From assembly GCA_015832175.1 (NCBI GenBank), contig WJXW01000001.1, positions 930,001 through 994,000 on the forward strand: a DNA stretch of 64,000 bases, written 5' to 3'. Position 1 is the first letter of the stretch. The number at the start of each line of letters is the position of its first letter. Both the position numbers and the translations under genes were made by a program. Positions 9,790 through 21,129 of the stretch are shown here, in pieces. The notes under the pieces were generated by a model that was not told the origin of the DNA, made no database searches, and saw only the letters and a list, made by a program, of their open reading frames with translations. The stretch is from Paraphaeosphaeria minitans (Eukaryota > Ascomycota > Dothideomycetes > Pleosporales > Didymosphaeriaceae).

Positions 9790-12700
9790 TAATTACAAAA
9801 ATTGTTAAAATGGCAGAAGTATAGCTTATTAATTGCGCTAGCTAGCCTTACTAGTTTATCTAGCTTTAATTCTAAGTAAACTTAAAAGGAATCTGGAACT
9901 AAATTAACCTAGAGGCGATTAACGCTCTAGCAATTAATTACGTAAAGCCAGAATAACCTCCGCTCCTATAGAAACTATCACTAATTGTAGATACAGCCTC
10001 TATAGCGAGTATTTAATTATACAAAGTAGAGCTTACTAAGTATAAAATAGATAAGAAGAGCTTTTCTTTACAAATAGTAGAATATAGAGTAGTAGTTTTA
10101 GACTAGCAAGCAAACTATACTAAGATACAGAATCTCTAGACTTAGGTAAACGCTATAGTATCGCCTAATCTGCTTGCTCCTGCCATAATTACTCTAGTTA
10201 ATACACGCTATACTACGCTTTAGTTTCTAATTTAACTTTTAAAGGAAGATCTCGCACTAAATAAAGGAGCTACACAGAATAATGTTTAAGCTTTATACTA
10301 CGCTTATCTTAAGAAGGCTAAGTAGGTAAGATAAAGTCCTAAGACCTAGTTTAAAGAGTAGCAGCTCCTCTATTAAAAAGCGAAGACTTACTTAATTAGT
10401 AAAATTAGCAGACTGCTTACTACCTAAGATGTCCTAGATATAATTGCCGCGCGTATAGCACTAGATTAGGCCTAATTAATAAACTAATAGCTAATCTAGA
10501 ATAAGACGCTAGGACAGAATTAGATTACACTAGACAATCTAGAGAAGGTATTTTTGGCGCTTATCTAAGAGCATTTGATCTAATCTAGTTCTAATAAAAT
10601 AAGTGGGGTATTCGCCACTTTTAATAGATTATTAAAACAATCTACTAACTCTAATAGTTCTAGTTTGTCTAATTAGACAAAGAAAAAACTAAACTATCCC
10701 TATAAGCCCTATACTTATAGGTAGAAACTAATAAAGTACTAAAGACTTTAAACCGCGATAGCTAGATTACCCTAGGATAAAATATTATTATTTAATCTCA
10801 CTAATAAAGAAAAATTAGAGATTCTTAATTAACCTAAGCAGCCTAAGTGGTTAAACCTTTATAATGCGATTATAAAGGCAGAATAGAATAAGAAATAATC
10901 CTCTACTAAGACTATTAAGTATCCTAGTAGTATTGCTGCTGCTCTACTAAATCTATTTAATCTGCCTATAGACAATAGAGTATTAGGTGTCTACTCTACT
11001 CTATATTCTAACGCTTATCCTCTATTAGAATGTACAATACTAGACAGTGCTGTAGTAGTTTACCTAGTTAATAATTATAAAAAACTTGTTCCTAGGACGT
11101 TTTAATTATTAAATAAGAGTGTAGAGGTAGGTACATAAAGCCTCCTAATCTTAGGAATTAGTAATAGACTAATTAAGAACGCTTTGTATAGGAAAAATAA
11201 GAGATTTATAAAAGATCTACTACTCTAAGGAGTAAAAGTAGTAAAAGGCTTTTATGTAAATATTATATTAGAAGCTCTTTTAAAGAAAGCAAAGATTTAG
11301 TACTTTAGTTTAGATTACACTCTTAGAATTAGAAGTCTAGAATAAAGCATTATCTTAGTAGACCTAAAATGCGAGTATAACTTTACTTTCCTATAATATA
11401 AGCTAATCCGCTCTTATCTAACTATTATAAGTGTAACTACTAAAGGATTATTCTAGGTTAATATTAAGAGATTAGATTCTAAGGACCTCTAGCACCTTTA
11501 AGTAGGGCATATAGGAAGTAGAGCCCTATAAGCTCTAGTAACTGCAGCCTAAGGTGTAAAGATTACTAGAATATTAAGAAAGGATTGTGAGCACTATGCT
11601 ACTACACATGTAACCTAGGTAATCTCTAGGAGACCTAGAGAACAATTACCTAGGCTATTTCACTTATTATTCTAGAATCTATTTAATATGCCTACTGCTT
11701 AAAATAGAGAAAACTAGGTTTTACTAATTAAAGAAGATTTTAGTAAGAAACCTTACGTTTTTAATCTTAGAACAAAGACGCTTTCTAAGATAATAAGAGT
11801 GTAGTAGGATTTCTTAGCTCTTGTTAATACAAAATACAAGCTTTAAATTACAAAAATCCACTAGGATAATAATATAGTAACACTTCTATAGAGAGGGAAA
11901 TCCTAGTACAAATTTTAGGCTAATTAGGAAAAGATAATAATTAGTAGACCACCGCCCTATACGCATAAGCCTAATAGCGCTATAGAAAGAGTAGGCTAGG
12001 AGCTTATAATAAAAGTAATTAAAATACAAATAAGCGCAAATTTACTATTAAATCTCTAGCCTAAGATTATATAAGCGGTATGCTAGCTCTAAGGAATAAT
12101 TCCTAGCCTAGTATTAGGCTATTAATCACCTAATAAAACGTTAGATACTTAGTTTAGACAATATTTTTATTATTTTAAACTAGTAAAAATATAATATAGG
12201 ACAGCTAATTTTTGTCTAAACTAAAGTGCTATCTACGCCTATAGCTACTAAGCTTACCCTTTAGATTAGAAGCGTGCAGCTAGGTAAAATAGAAAAGAAT
12301 TTAAAGTAAATCCTAAGGGCTATATTAGATACCTAGTAGGCTATAAAGCTTCTAATATCTACTAAATATAGATTCCCTAGCTTAATTAGGTAATTACTAT
12401 ACAAAACGTAAGGTTTAATAAGTCCTTATTCTATAAAGAATTAGAAGAACAATCTATTCTAAAGATAGAAGTGTTAAAAATAGTAAAAAGCCTCTAAAAA
12501 GGAGAGCTAAATAATCTAGAAGAAGTGTATAAAAACACGCTTAATATTCTTCCTAAAATAAATAAGTATATAAGAACCACTACTAGACCTATAAGTAACC
12601 CTTAGGTAATTAAAAGCAAAGTAGGCTAGTTAAGTAATTAGGAATCTAAGGTACCTACTACTAAGCGAGCTATAGGCTTAGCTAGCTAGCAGCTAAGAAT

Positions 12701-14870
12701 TCGCTTAAGTAGGAAAGGAAGCATAGGACTTATAACCCCTAATTAGACACTAGAGCTAGGTAATCTTAGGGGTAATCTGTTAAGTAATTAAGAGATATCT
12801 AGTAGCTACTAGAATACTACTAGGAGAGCTAGCCTACTAGAATCTAGGGATTTAATACCCTATTTATTAGTAGAAACTAATTAGGTTACTAATTAACCTA
12901 GCGTAGATAACTTAATTACGCTAGATAAAGTAGATAACCTACTAGTGTGCTAAAGGCGAAGGCAGATCTATCTAGAGGTAAGTAGAATAAGTAGGCAAAA
13001 TTGTAGTAAAGCACTAGAAATTAACTAACTAATAAATTACTATCTACTATTGTAAAGATTAAGGAAGCAAAATAATTAGGATAATTAGCTAGGGGGTAGG
13101 TAGAAGCTAGGTGCTTATACACTAATTACTAATTATCTTTAAAGTAATTTTAATATAATATTAGAGTACACGTTTATACTAGGAGCAGTAGAGGCCTAGT
13201 CTAAGCAAGAAAAATATATTACACTAAACGCGATAGTATTCGCTTCTATACTTAGAAAGGCGCCTAGAGCGTCTTATATAGCTTAGACTTATAGAGACGA
13301 GCTTATACTAGAGCTAACCCTTTAGAAACACCTTTATAATTATCTATATAGGAAACTATTCCTCCTTGCTGCTTATAAGGAGATCTCGACTTTACAAGAT
13401 AAAGGTACCTAAATAGCGATTAAATAATTAGAGGTGTTAGAGCGACTACTCCCTTTAAAGTAGGTCTTTACCTATAAGTTTAATTAAAATAGATACTTTA
13501 AAAAGTATAAAGCTTGAATTGTTATAAGAGGAGATCTTTAGAAAAAGAATACTTTCTACTCTACCTATACTACTACACTAGCAGTAAGATCTTTTTAATT
13601 AGCTATAGCTCTGGCAGTAGAATTTAATCTAGAAATCTTATAATTTAATATAGTAGGAGCGTTTCTAAATACTCTTATTACAGCCGCTAATCTAGTAACT
13701 TATAAATTACCTAATAGTTTTAAAAAGCTAGGAAAGTGTGTAAGATTAAATTAAGCTTTATATAGCTTAAGAGATTTACTACTTCTTTAGTATAAGGAAT
13801 TTATAAGATTACTTTAATGTTATAGACTCTTAGCTTTGCTAGAAGAGCTATGCCTTTTCTTTAATAGTAATTAAAGTATTATTATTCTATTTTATATTAA
13901 TAATATTCTTCTTCTCTATTATAAGAGTAAAGAGAAAGAAGCCCTAGATTTTTAGAAGAAGATTATAAACAAATATAAGATTAAATTAAAAGGACTAGTA
14001 GAGTGGTTCCTAGGTGTTTAAGTAATTAGGGACAGAGAAATAAGATTAATTTCTCTAGTCTATAATACCTACATTAATAAGATTATAAAAAAGTTTAATC
14101 TTTTAAACTCTAGGAGCTTCCCTACTACACCTCTATTAGTAGAAGATCTTGTTCCAAGCACAGGAGAAGCTACTTCTTAAGAAATAAAGCTCTTTTAAGA
14201 ACAGGTAGGATTAGCTCTCTACATAGTAATTATACTACGCCTAGATATAGCCTTTATAGTGTTAAAGCTATTACACTTTCTAATAAATTTAAGCAAAGAA
14301 CACTTTACTACTATTAATTATATAATCCTTTACCTCTATTAAACTAGATAGTAGGCTATAGTCTTTAGAGGCTATAATAGACCTAATCTACTAATATATA
14401 GAGATGCCTTATTTGCTAATAATTTAATATTACAGCAATCTTTCTATAAATATATTATCTTATTGTTTAGAGGAGCTATCCTATAGAAAGCAGCTTAATA
14501 GAATATAATTACTACTTTAATAATAGAAGTAGAGCTTCTAGCGCTTAAATATATAAGTAAAGAAGCTATAGTAATTAAGAGATTCTTTACTAAGCTTACT
14601 TTAGATCTAGGACCTTTATAAAAGGTCTATTGCAATAATCTTTAAACTATTTGTTTAGTAATTAGAAAGAACGAAAGAATCACTACTTAACTACGCTATA
14701 TAGATATTTAGAATATATAGTTGCGGTAAGAGCATGCGAAAGAATTATTTTAAGTAGAATATCTTCTAACTAGCAAAATGCTAGTAGATAGCCTTACAAA
14801 GGCTCTCACTTATTAGTAGTTTAATAGATTTAAAAGGCTATTAAATTTATAAGATATAAGTATAATAATT
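9790..14870 (+). pseudogene. Cop-1 copy 1 gag-pol, RIP-degraded
   Basis: This is a degraded Ty1/Copia polyprotein. After a Gln/Lys-rich gag part, the integrase zinc region (around 11480-11600, His-Tyr-Ala and following residues) and core (about 11680-12130) precede the reverse transcriptase, as expected for Copia. The reverse transcriptase covers about 13300-14050; its catalytic Tyr-x-Asp-Asp reads Tyr-Ile-Asn-Asn near 13890-13905. It is followed by Phe-Leu-Gly-Val-Gln-Val near 14010. RNase H ends in Asp-Ser-Leu-Thr-Lys-Ala-Leu at about 14790-14812, the usual end box of Copia RNase H. Nearly all stops are TAA/TAG at Gln or Trp positions. The gene is nonfunctional. Confidence 0.87.
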
Positions 14871-14941
14871 ATAGAATAAGAGTAGGTAAGTAGAGAAACA
14901 ATCTATTAACTACCTAGAATTATTAATTTAGAGCTAGGAAA

Positions 14942-16435
14942 CAAGAAAAGAAAAAGAAAAGAAAGAAAAGATTAGAAGGAGAATAGGAATTAGAGGAAAA
15001 GGAGATTAAAGAGCTTATCTATAAGTATATAGACCCTTTTTCTCCTCTACTTAATTATAGAGGTGCGAGAATCTCCCCTATAATTAGTAGTAGAAGATTC
15101 TCCCTATTTTCCTCCTCTCCTCCTCTCTATAGTAGGTAATTCCTTACTTTATCTATATCCTCTACCTCTCCTTTAATTAGTAGTAGGTAATAGCTTACCC
15201 TAGCCTCCCCTCTTTTAATTAGTAGGGGGAGAAGTACTTATCTAGCCTTTACTTTACTTTAGAGCTAATAAGCTGCTTATCTAGCTATTTTAATTAGAGT
15301 ATTAGCTGCGACTACGCTACTCCTTAATAGGTAGAGTAGAAGGGTAATTACCTTATCCTCTACTAAGAATTAGCTAGGACGGAGAGAGTAGAATAGTAGC
15401 TATATTCTAAGCTTACTCCTCCTAACTACTAGTAGAAAGAGGAGCTTATAAGGCTACTTTAACCCTTTTATATAGCTTAGTAATTAGCCTCTCTTATAAA
15501 AAGTATTAGCTAAACCTAGAAAGAATCTTAAAATAAAAGCTTACATTAGTACCCTTTAATAGTTAATAGTAAATAAAATCTATAGCTAGAGTCTAAATAT
15601 GCGGCTAGCTATAGAAATAATTAGTAAAATTAGCTAAAGTAATAGAATAACTCTATATATAGTAGTGTAAAAGTAAATAAAGTAGGTATAGCAGCGCCTA
15701 CTTAAGCTTAAAGCGTTATTATAGTAGCGTTTATTACTTTTTCTTACTAGAGCTCCCTTTAAGCAGCCTAAGCAGCTTACTTATCTAAGAGCACTAAGTA
15801 ATTACTAGAGGCCTAGAGCTAAGGTAGAAAGAGCTAGTAAAGTAGGAGGATTTTAGTAGGAAAATTAGGAGCTTTATTTAGTAGCTTTTACAGCCTTTAC
15901 TACGTGTGCTTTAGCTAGGTTATTAGATATCTAAAAGAGTTAGCAAAGCTCTAAATAATAGAAAGAGCGCAAAGTAATAATTAAAAGAAGATAATCTACT
16001 ATAAGATAGTAAGATTTAAAGGCTTAAACTAGTAGGCTTAAATTAGATAGAAGGTTAAAGCGTTTAAAGTAAAGGATTAAAGAGAGAAGATTAAGCCCTA
16101 GTAAAGGGCTTATATACTCTACTACCTATCTAATTATTAAGCGCTAAATGCGCTCCTTCTTTACTACTTATTTCTCTTACTACTACTTCTTCTTAATTAA
16201 AACGCGCCTGCCTATTGTACTTACTAGCTAGTAAGAGCGGGGAAATTACCTTACAGTTAATAGGAAGTAAGTAAAAAGAGTAGTAGAATAAAAGCGTTTA
16301 TACTCTAGGCCTTTATACCACGCTTATAAGCTCCTAACCCACTAGAAGAAGAGATTCTAGACACAATTCACAATAGGATTTATAATTTAAAAGATAAACA
16401 GTAATTGTTTTGCTATCACAATAAGTAGGGGGTGA
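14942..16435 (+). pseudogene. Possible extra sense ORF after Cop-1 pol
   Basis: Between pol and the 3' LTR, one plus-strand frame runs about 497 codons to a TGA at 16433-16435 if TAA/TAG are read as Gln/Trp. It is in a different frame from pol. It starts Lys/Arg-rich, passes through a Ser-rich part, has an internal ATG at 15599, and ends in a basic, Lys/Arg/Leu-rich, helix-like region (about 15830-16110). I recognise no family. Because TGA is rare in this DNA, absence of TGA is weak evidence, and a minus-strand reading of part of the region is also passable. The region is present at nearly the same length in the second copy (30496-31920), so it is part of the element. Confidence 0.33.
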
Positions 16436-16604
16436 TAGAATTACTATTCTTAAGATAAGGAGATTTAGAAGAATAATTCTTAATAGTTTTTTAATCTTTA
16501 AACAGCCTTTAGATGGTTTTTTAAAGATCTTTAGAAAGGATTTAAATAATTACAGATTACTTCTTAGGATAGGTGATCTGCTTTAAGCGATTACCTAGGG
16601 GGTG

Positions 16605-16799
16605 TATTAAAGTAAAACACTTACTTCTATAATTCTTTGTAGATCCACTAATTTATATTACGGGATTCTTACTAAGAGGCTCGTTTCTTTTATATATAGT
16701 CTCCCCTTTCGGCATCCTTTCCTACAATTAGCTATTTATATTCTTTACAACTCTGCTCCTAAATATCCTGTGATAGTTTAAGCCTTTTTTACCACAACA
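16605..16799 (+). repeat. Cop-1 copy 1 3' LTR (195 bp)
   Basis: It starts TATTAAAG, aligned to TGTTGAAG by two G-to-A changes, and ends CCACAACA at 16799. It is followed by the TSD TCTTT at 16800-16804. It is preceded by the purine-rich stretch acctagggggtg, the expected plus-strand primer site. Confidence 0.93.
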
Positions 16800-16804
16800 T
16801 CTTT

Positions 16805-18760
16805 GGCTTTGCGAAGAATTGTAGAGAAGGTTTCTACTTTTTCTCCTACTAGATTACTTTGTTAGCTAAGAGTGTCTACTCTGCTATTTTCTTTTCTAGC
16901 TATATAGATAATTTTAAACTTATACTACCTAGTAGTCTGTAACTATATTTATTATTGTGGCGTAAGTTCTTTTATTATTGTAAACCTTAGAAGGTTCTTA
17001 TAATTTATATAGATTTCTAGCGTTAAGTAACTAAGTGCGTAAATCTTTTAGTGCTTTAAGGCTTTAATAATAGCGTAGAGTTCCTTATTATGTATATTAT
17101 ATTGTGCTTTAGCGTTATTAAATTTGCATAAGTAATAGGTAATTAGGTGCTATTTGCTATTACGTTTTTATTTAGCGTAGGCGCCTAGCGTAAGATCGCT
17201 AGTGTCTGTTTTAAAGTGTAGTAGTTTATTACTTCTAAAATAAACAAAGATAGGTTCTATAATACATACTATCTTAAAGAGTTTAAATAATATTCTACAC
17301 TTATCTATCTATTTAAAGGGTACGTTCTTTTTTATAAAATTTATTAAAAGTATTGTGACCTTTGCGTAATCTTAAATAAATTATTAGTTAAGTCTATAGA
17401 ATCCTAAGAATTCTTAGATATTCTTAGCTGTCTTTAGTATTAGCTAGTTCTTAATATATTTAATTTTGCTTAGTGCGATCTTAATTCCTTCTATAATAAT
17501 AATATGTCCTAGGAATGTAAGTTATTTAACGTTAAACTTATATTTCTTAAATTTAATATAAAGGCATGCTTTGTCTAGTGCTTCTAGTACTATCTATATA
17601 TACTTAGTGTAGTCTAATTTGTTTTTAGAAAAGATAAGGATATCGTCTATATATATAATAATAAATATGTTTAGATGTTTATAGAGTATATTATTAATAA
17701 GTGCTATAAACGCTACTAGTGCGTTTATAAGTCTAAAAGGTATAACCTTATATTTAAATAGTCTGTAGCGTAATTAAAACGCTATTTTCTATTCTTTACC
17801 TTTCTTAATTTATATAAGGTAGTAACTGTCTCTTAGATCTATTATTATAAATATCTTAGCTTAAGATAGTTAATCTTATAGCTCTATAATATTTAGTAGT
17901 AAATATTAGTTCTTTATTATTATATTATTAAGTTGTTAGTAGTTAACGTATAGTCTATCTAATCTATCCTTTTTCTTAATAAATATAAAAGGACTTACTA
18001 CTAGTAACTTTAATAGTTATATATATCCTTTCTTAAGGTTTATCTTAATAAAATTACGTTCTTTAAGGAGTTCTTCTCCTATCTTACTATATAGTAGTCT
18101 AAAGGGTGGCGTCTTCCCTTCTTCTAGGTCTATTATAAGATTCTAGGGTTAATGTTCTAGTAGGTTTACTTTTCCTTCCTTTTCTATAAATATATATATC
18201 TATTTCCTATACTCTCTTAGTAAGGTAAGGAGTGTACTATTGTTCTCTTTCTTACGCTTCTTAACTTAGTAGTTCCTACTAGCGTCTACTAAAGTGTACT
18301 TCTGTTTTTTAACTATCTATTATAGTATTATATTATTAATAACTCCCTTATCTACTACTATTCTTAGTTAATACGTAGGCTTTACTTATAATACATAATT
18401 ATAGCGTTTAAATAATATTTTCTTTATACTTTAGTTAATCTATAGGTTGTGTATTATTAACTAAGGTAATCCTAAGACTAACTTATACTTAGATCCTAGT
18501 AAGACATCTAAGGTAAGTTCCTCTCTATGTCTTTAGACTATTATTATAGTAGTAACCTTTTAATATATCTAAGGTGTCTTAGGCATTAGGGATCTATTCG
18601 TAATATAGATAATATAAAGTACTTCTTTCTCTAATATTATAAGTCCTACTTATTTTACTATCTAATAAGATATAAAATTCTTTTCTACTTCTAAGTCTAT
18701 AATAGCTTAAGCCTATATTCTTTTAAACTATACTAGTAGCTTAACTAATACTATGCTTAC
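16805..18760 (-). pseudogene. Gyp-1 B pol, protease to integrase start
   Basis: This is the reverse complement of Gyp-1 pol from the integrase zinc region back through RNase H and reverse transcriptase to protease, collinear with 5640 down to about 3700 of copy A. The catalytic box of the reverse transcriptase lies near 17650-17662 on the minus strand, as the complement of tatcgtctatatat, a Tyr-Ile-Asp-x degenerate. It joins 8138-9480 across the Cop-1 insertion. Stops are dense on the minus strand; no function remains. Confidence 0.86.
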
Positions 18761-20449
18761 TATAGTATTTAATTTAATAAAAGTGTTTTCTTGTCTAAGT
18801 TTAGGCCTAAAAAAGACATCTATTTATATAGGTTGTAATTAAGTTCTAGTGCCTAGTATACATTTCTAAGCATCTGCTTCTATTATTGTTTTTAAGTATA
18901 TAGCTTATATAGATTATTTTCTTCTTCTTCCTATAAGGATGTTCTTCTGTTTTTCCTTTTATAGTCTTTACTATTCCTATATACTAATTAAATTAGTAGT
19001 TCTATTATTACTTCTTACGTAGGGCAGTTTATAAAGCTGTCTAAATGTTTAGCTATATAGTAGTATTCGCAGTCTTAGTTTAGACATATATACTAGTATA
19101 GTTATATATAGTCTCTATTAATAAGTATATTACAGCATTTATTATCCTTTAGCGTAAGGTAAAGAAAGTATTTTACTTATTATTTATCCTAAAGGTGCTT
19201 ATTATAAGCTGCGATAAGGCAGTCTATCTATATTTATCTACAGCGCAGTTTCTTTCTAAGTTATTTCTTATTCTCCTCTTTCTCTATTTTATGTTATATA
19301 TATATTAGTTCTTCGCAATGCGTCTATATACAGAATTAGTGTATAGGATTTTAGTGGTCTAAGTAGTACTTTAGTATATAGTCTAACTTCTTATTCTTAT
19401 AGGGTTATATTCCTTTTAGTGCCTAGTGGGGTTCTATATAGTCCTAAACATTTAGTTTATACTTAGGTAACATAGGGTTATCTTCTTCCTGCCTACTTTG
19501 TGGGTAAGGAGTAGAAAATCTTAGTATCTTTTCTACGTCTTCTATGTTGTGGTATACATTAGAGTTATCTTCTAGATCTTTATATAGTTGTAAGTTAGGT
19601 AAATCTAATTACTTACTTTATTCTAGTGTAACATGTTAGTAACTAAATAGTGTTGTAATAACTTCTTATTCTTTATTAGGTTCTTAGTCCTTAATAGTTA
19701 TTATATTTAACTTAATTTAATAGACTTTATTCTTTAATCTATAGTTTTAGCTATATAGCCTAGTTTACTATATATAAAGTATTTATAGGTCTTAGTTATT
19801 AATTATTAACTTCTATCTAAGACATGTTTATTAGGCTACTTAGAGTCTATCCTTCCTTTTTTTTTACTTATATAGTTACATTAGACATCTTCTATTAGTT
19901 TATATTACTAGTAGTTGCTTAGTTATTATCTTTAGATAACTCTAATAGGGTTCTTATAAACTACTTTTATAGGTTATCTAAAGCTTATTACTTTAGAGTT
20001 TTAGTAGAGCTCCTATTACAGTAAATACTATTTTTTATTTATTTTAATAGTTTCTTTATATAGTTTTTAAAGGTTAGTAATTTGTGTACTACTACGTAAG
20101 AGTTCTTTACATAGTTTTTATTTAAGTCTTTACTTATATATATTCTAAAGATATTTATTACTCTAGTTAAGTTATATAGTATACCTATAAACCTTAGCTA
20201 TATACTTAGCTACTAATTGTTTCTAAGTTATAGTCTAAATCTTTACTTTTATAATAGAGTCCTTATTAGTAATTCTAAAGAGTTATTTAAGGCATTTCTT
20301 AAAGTTGTTATAATCTTTAATAATGTTAACTATATTAGTGTGTTTATTTACGTAATTATTGTTATTATTGTTGTAGTCTATTCCTAGGTACTTTTTAAAG
20401 TAAGGATAGATCTATAATTCTATATCTCCTTATATATATATTACTATAA
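18761..20449 (-). pseudogene. Gyp-1 B gag, 5' end lost
   Basis: This is the reverse complement of the Gyp-1 gag region, from the protease junction back to a point corresponding to about 2003 in copy A. The zinc-knuckle region lies near 19745-19790, where the complement of tagtttactatatataaagtatt replaces the Cys-rich core. The segment is cut at 20449 by the Cop-2 LTR, whose preceding bases are TATAA. The first 230 or so bases of gag and the 5' LTR of copy B are not found after the Cop-2 block. Confidence 0.84.
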
Positions 20450-20687
20450 TGTCTGTACAGTTTATCATACAAGTAGCACTGGGTGAAGTGGGGGCCTGCC
20501 TACCTATAGGGACCTGCACAAGGACCCACTACTTAGGTTAGCGCTAAGAGGCAGAGACTTCATAAAGCCCTTAGTGCCCCTTTGTACAATAGACAAGACG
20601 TAATTAATTAAACCTACTTCTTACCCTTTGCACGATAGTATACTATTAACCCTTAAATACTTAATTGCAGATTAAGCCAAACCTACA
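20450..20687 (+). repeat. Cop-2 X1 5' LTR (238 bp)
   Basis: It runs TGTCTGTACAG to AAGCCAAACCTACA, with one copy of the 74-bp internal unit (about 20495-20568). The end is placed by comparison with the TSD-bounded solo LTR at 36088-36473. The internal sequence begins ctaattagtggttaattct, also seen after the LTR at 27761. Confidence 0.88.
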
Positions 20688-20777
20688 CTAATTAGTGGTT
20701 AATTCTAATTAACTGCAAACTAGTAAGGTCTAAAGACAGAGCGCCCTGCAAGCTAGATGCGTAGGCTCTATATTGTT

Positions 20778-21007
20778 ACCTTTACTAGAGATCGAATTTC
20801 AGATTGTATAATAAGCAGAAACAAAGTGCGCACATCTGTAAAGAGTCGCATGATCTAGTCTAAGCTATTCTATAGAAAAGAAAGGAGATAATACCTTTAC
20901 TAGAGATTAAATTTCAGATTGTATAATAAGCAGAAATAAAGCGCGCACATCTGTAAAGAGTTGCACAATCTAGTCTAAGCTATTCTATAGAAAAGAAAGG
21001 AGATAGT
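20778..21007 (+). repeat. 115-bp tandem duplication in Cop-2 leader
   Basis: There are two adjacent copies (20778-20892 and 20893-21007) of a unit that begins acctttactagagat and ends gaaaggagata. They differ only by scattered transitions such as agtgcgcac/agcgcgcac. The equivalent place in copy X2 (about 27850-27966) has a single unit, so the duplication is particular to X1 or was lost from X2. Confidence 0.9.
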
Positions 21008-21030
21008 GAGCACATTTACAACCCTAAAAA

Positions 21031-21120
21031 ACACGTCGCACAATTAAACTAGCAACAACTAAACATAAACACGTTGCACAATTAAACCAGTAACAACTAA
21101 ATACAGACACGTCACATAAC
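21031..21120 (+). repeat. 38-bp repeats in Cop-2 leader
   Basis: Two 38-bp units (21031-21068 and 21069-21106) and a partial third each start acacgt(c/t)gcacaatta and contain ctagcaacaactaaa-like sequence. They lie just before the first gag codons. The same array is visible in X2 around 27991-28080. A leader or packaging role is possible but not shown. Confidence 0.8.
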
Positions 21121-21129
21121 TAAGAAAAA

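Larger units (their letters stand above)
9481..16799 (+). mobile_element. Cop-1 copy 1, full-length Ty1/Copia element
   Basis: This is a complete Ty1/Copia retrotransposon of 7319 bp inserted in the integrase region of Gyp-1 B. The LTRs are 195 bp each (9481-9675 and 16605-16799), with TGTTGAAG to ACAACA ends. The TSD TCTTT is present at 9476-9480 and 16800-16804. A G-rich primer tract (ttacctagggggtg) precedes the 3' LTR. The internal part has gag and then pol in Copia order (integrase before reverse transcriptase). About 1.7 kb of further sequence lies between the end of pol near 14870 and the 3' LTR, far more than needed for a 3' leader. A second, minus-strand copy lies at 30496-44632. Confidence 0.94.
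455..20449 (-). mobile_element. Gyp-1 copy B, nested Ty3/Gypsy element
   Basis: This Ty3/Gypsy chromovirus lies on the minus strand and is broken by three younger insertions. From its 3' end it consists of the 3' LTR (455-878), the antisense-ORF region (879-1366 and 7956-8137), the chromodomain and integrase end (8138-9480), and the rest of pol and gag (16805-20449). Gyp-1 A occupies 1367-7950, flanked by AAGTA. Cop-1 occupies 9481-16799, flanked by TCTTT. Cop-2 begins at 20450, directly after the B bases TATAA. Removing A and Cop-1 with one TSD copy each rejoins B sequence that is collinear with copy A. The first part of gag and the 5' LTR do not follow on the other side of Cop-2, so the right end of B has been lost or moved by rearrangement. 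Confidence 0.85.
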
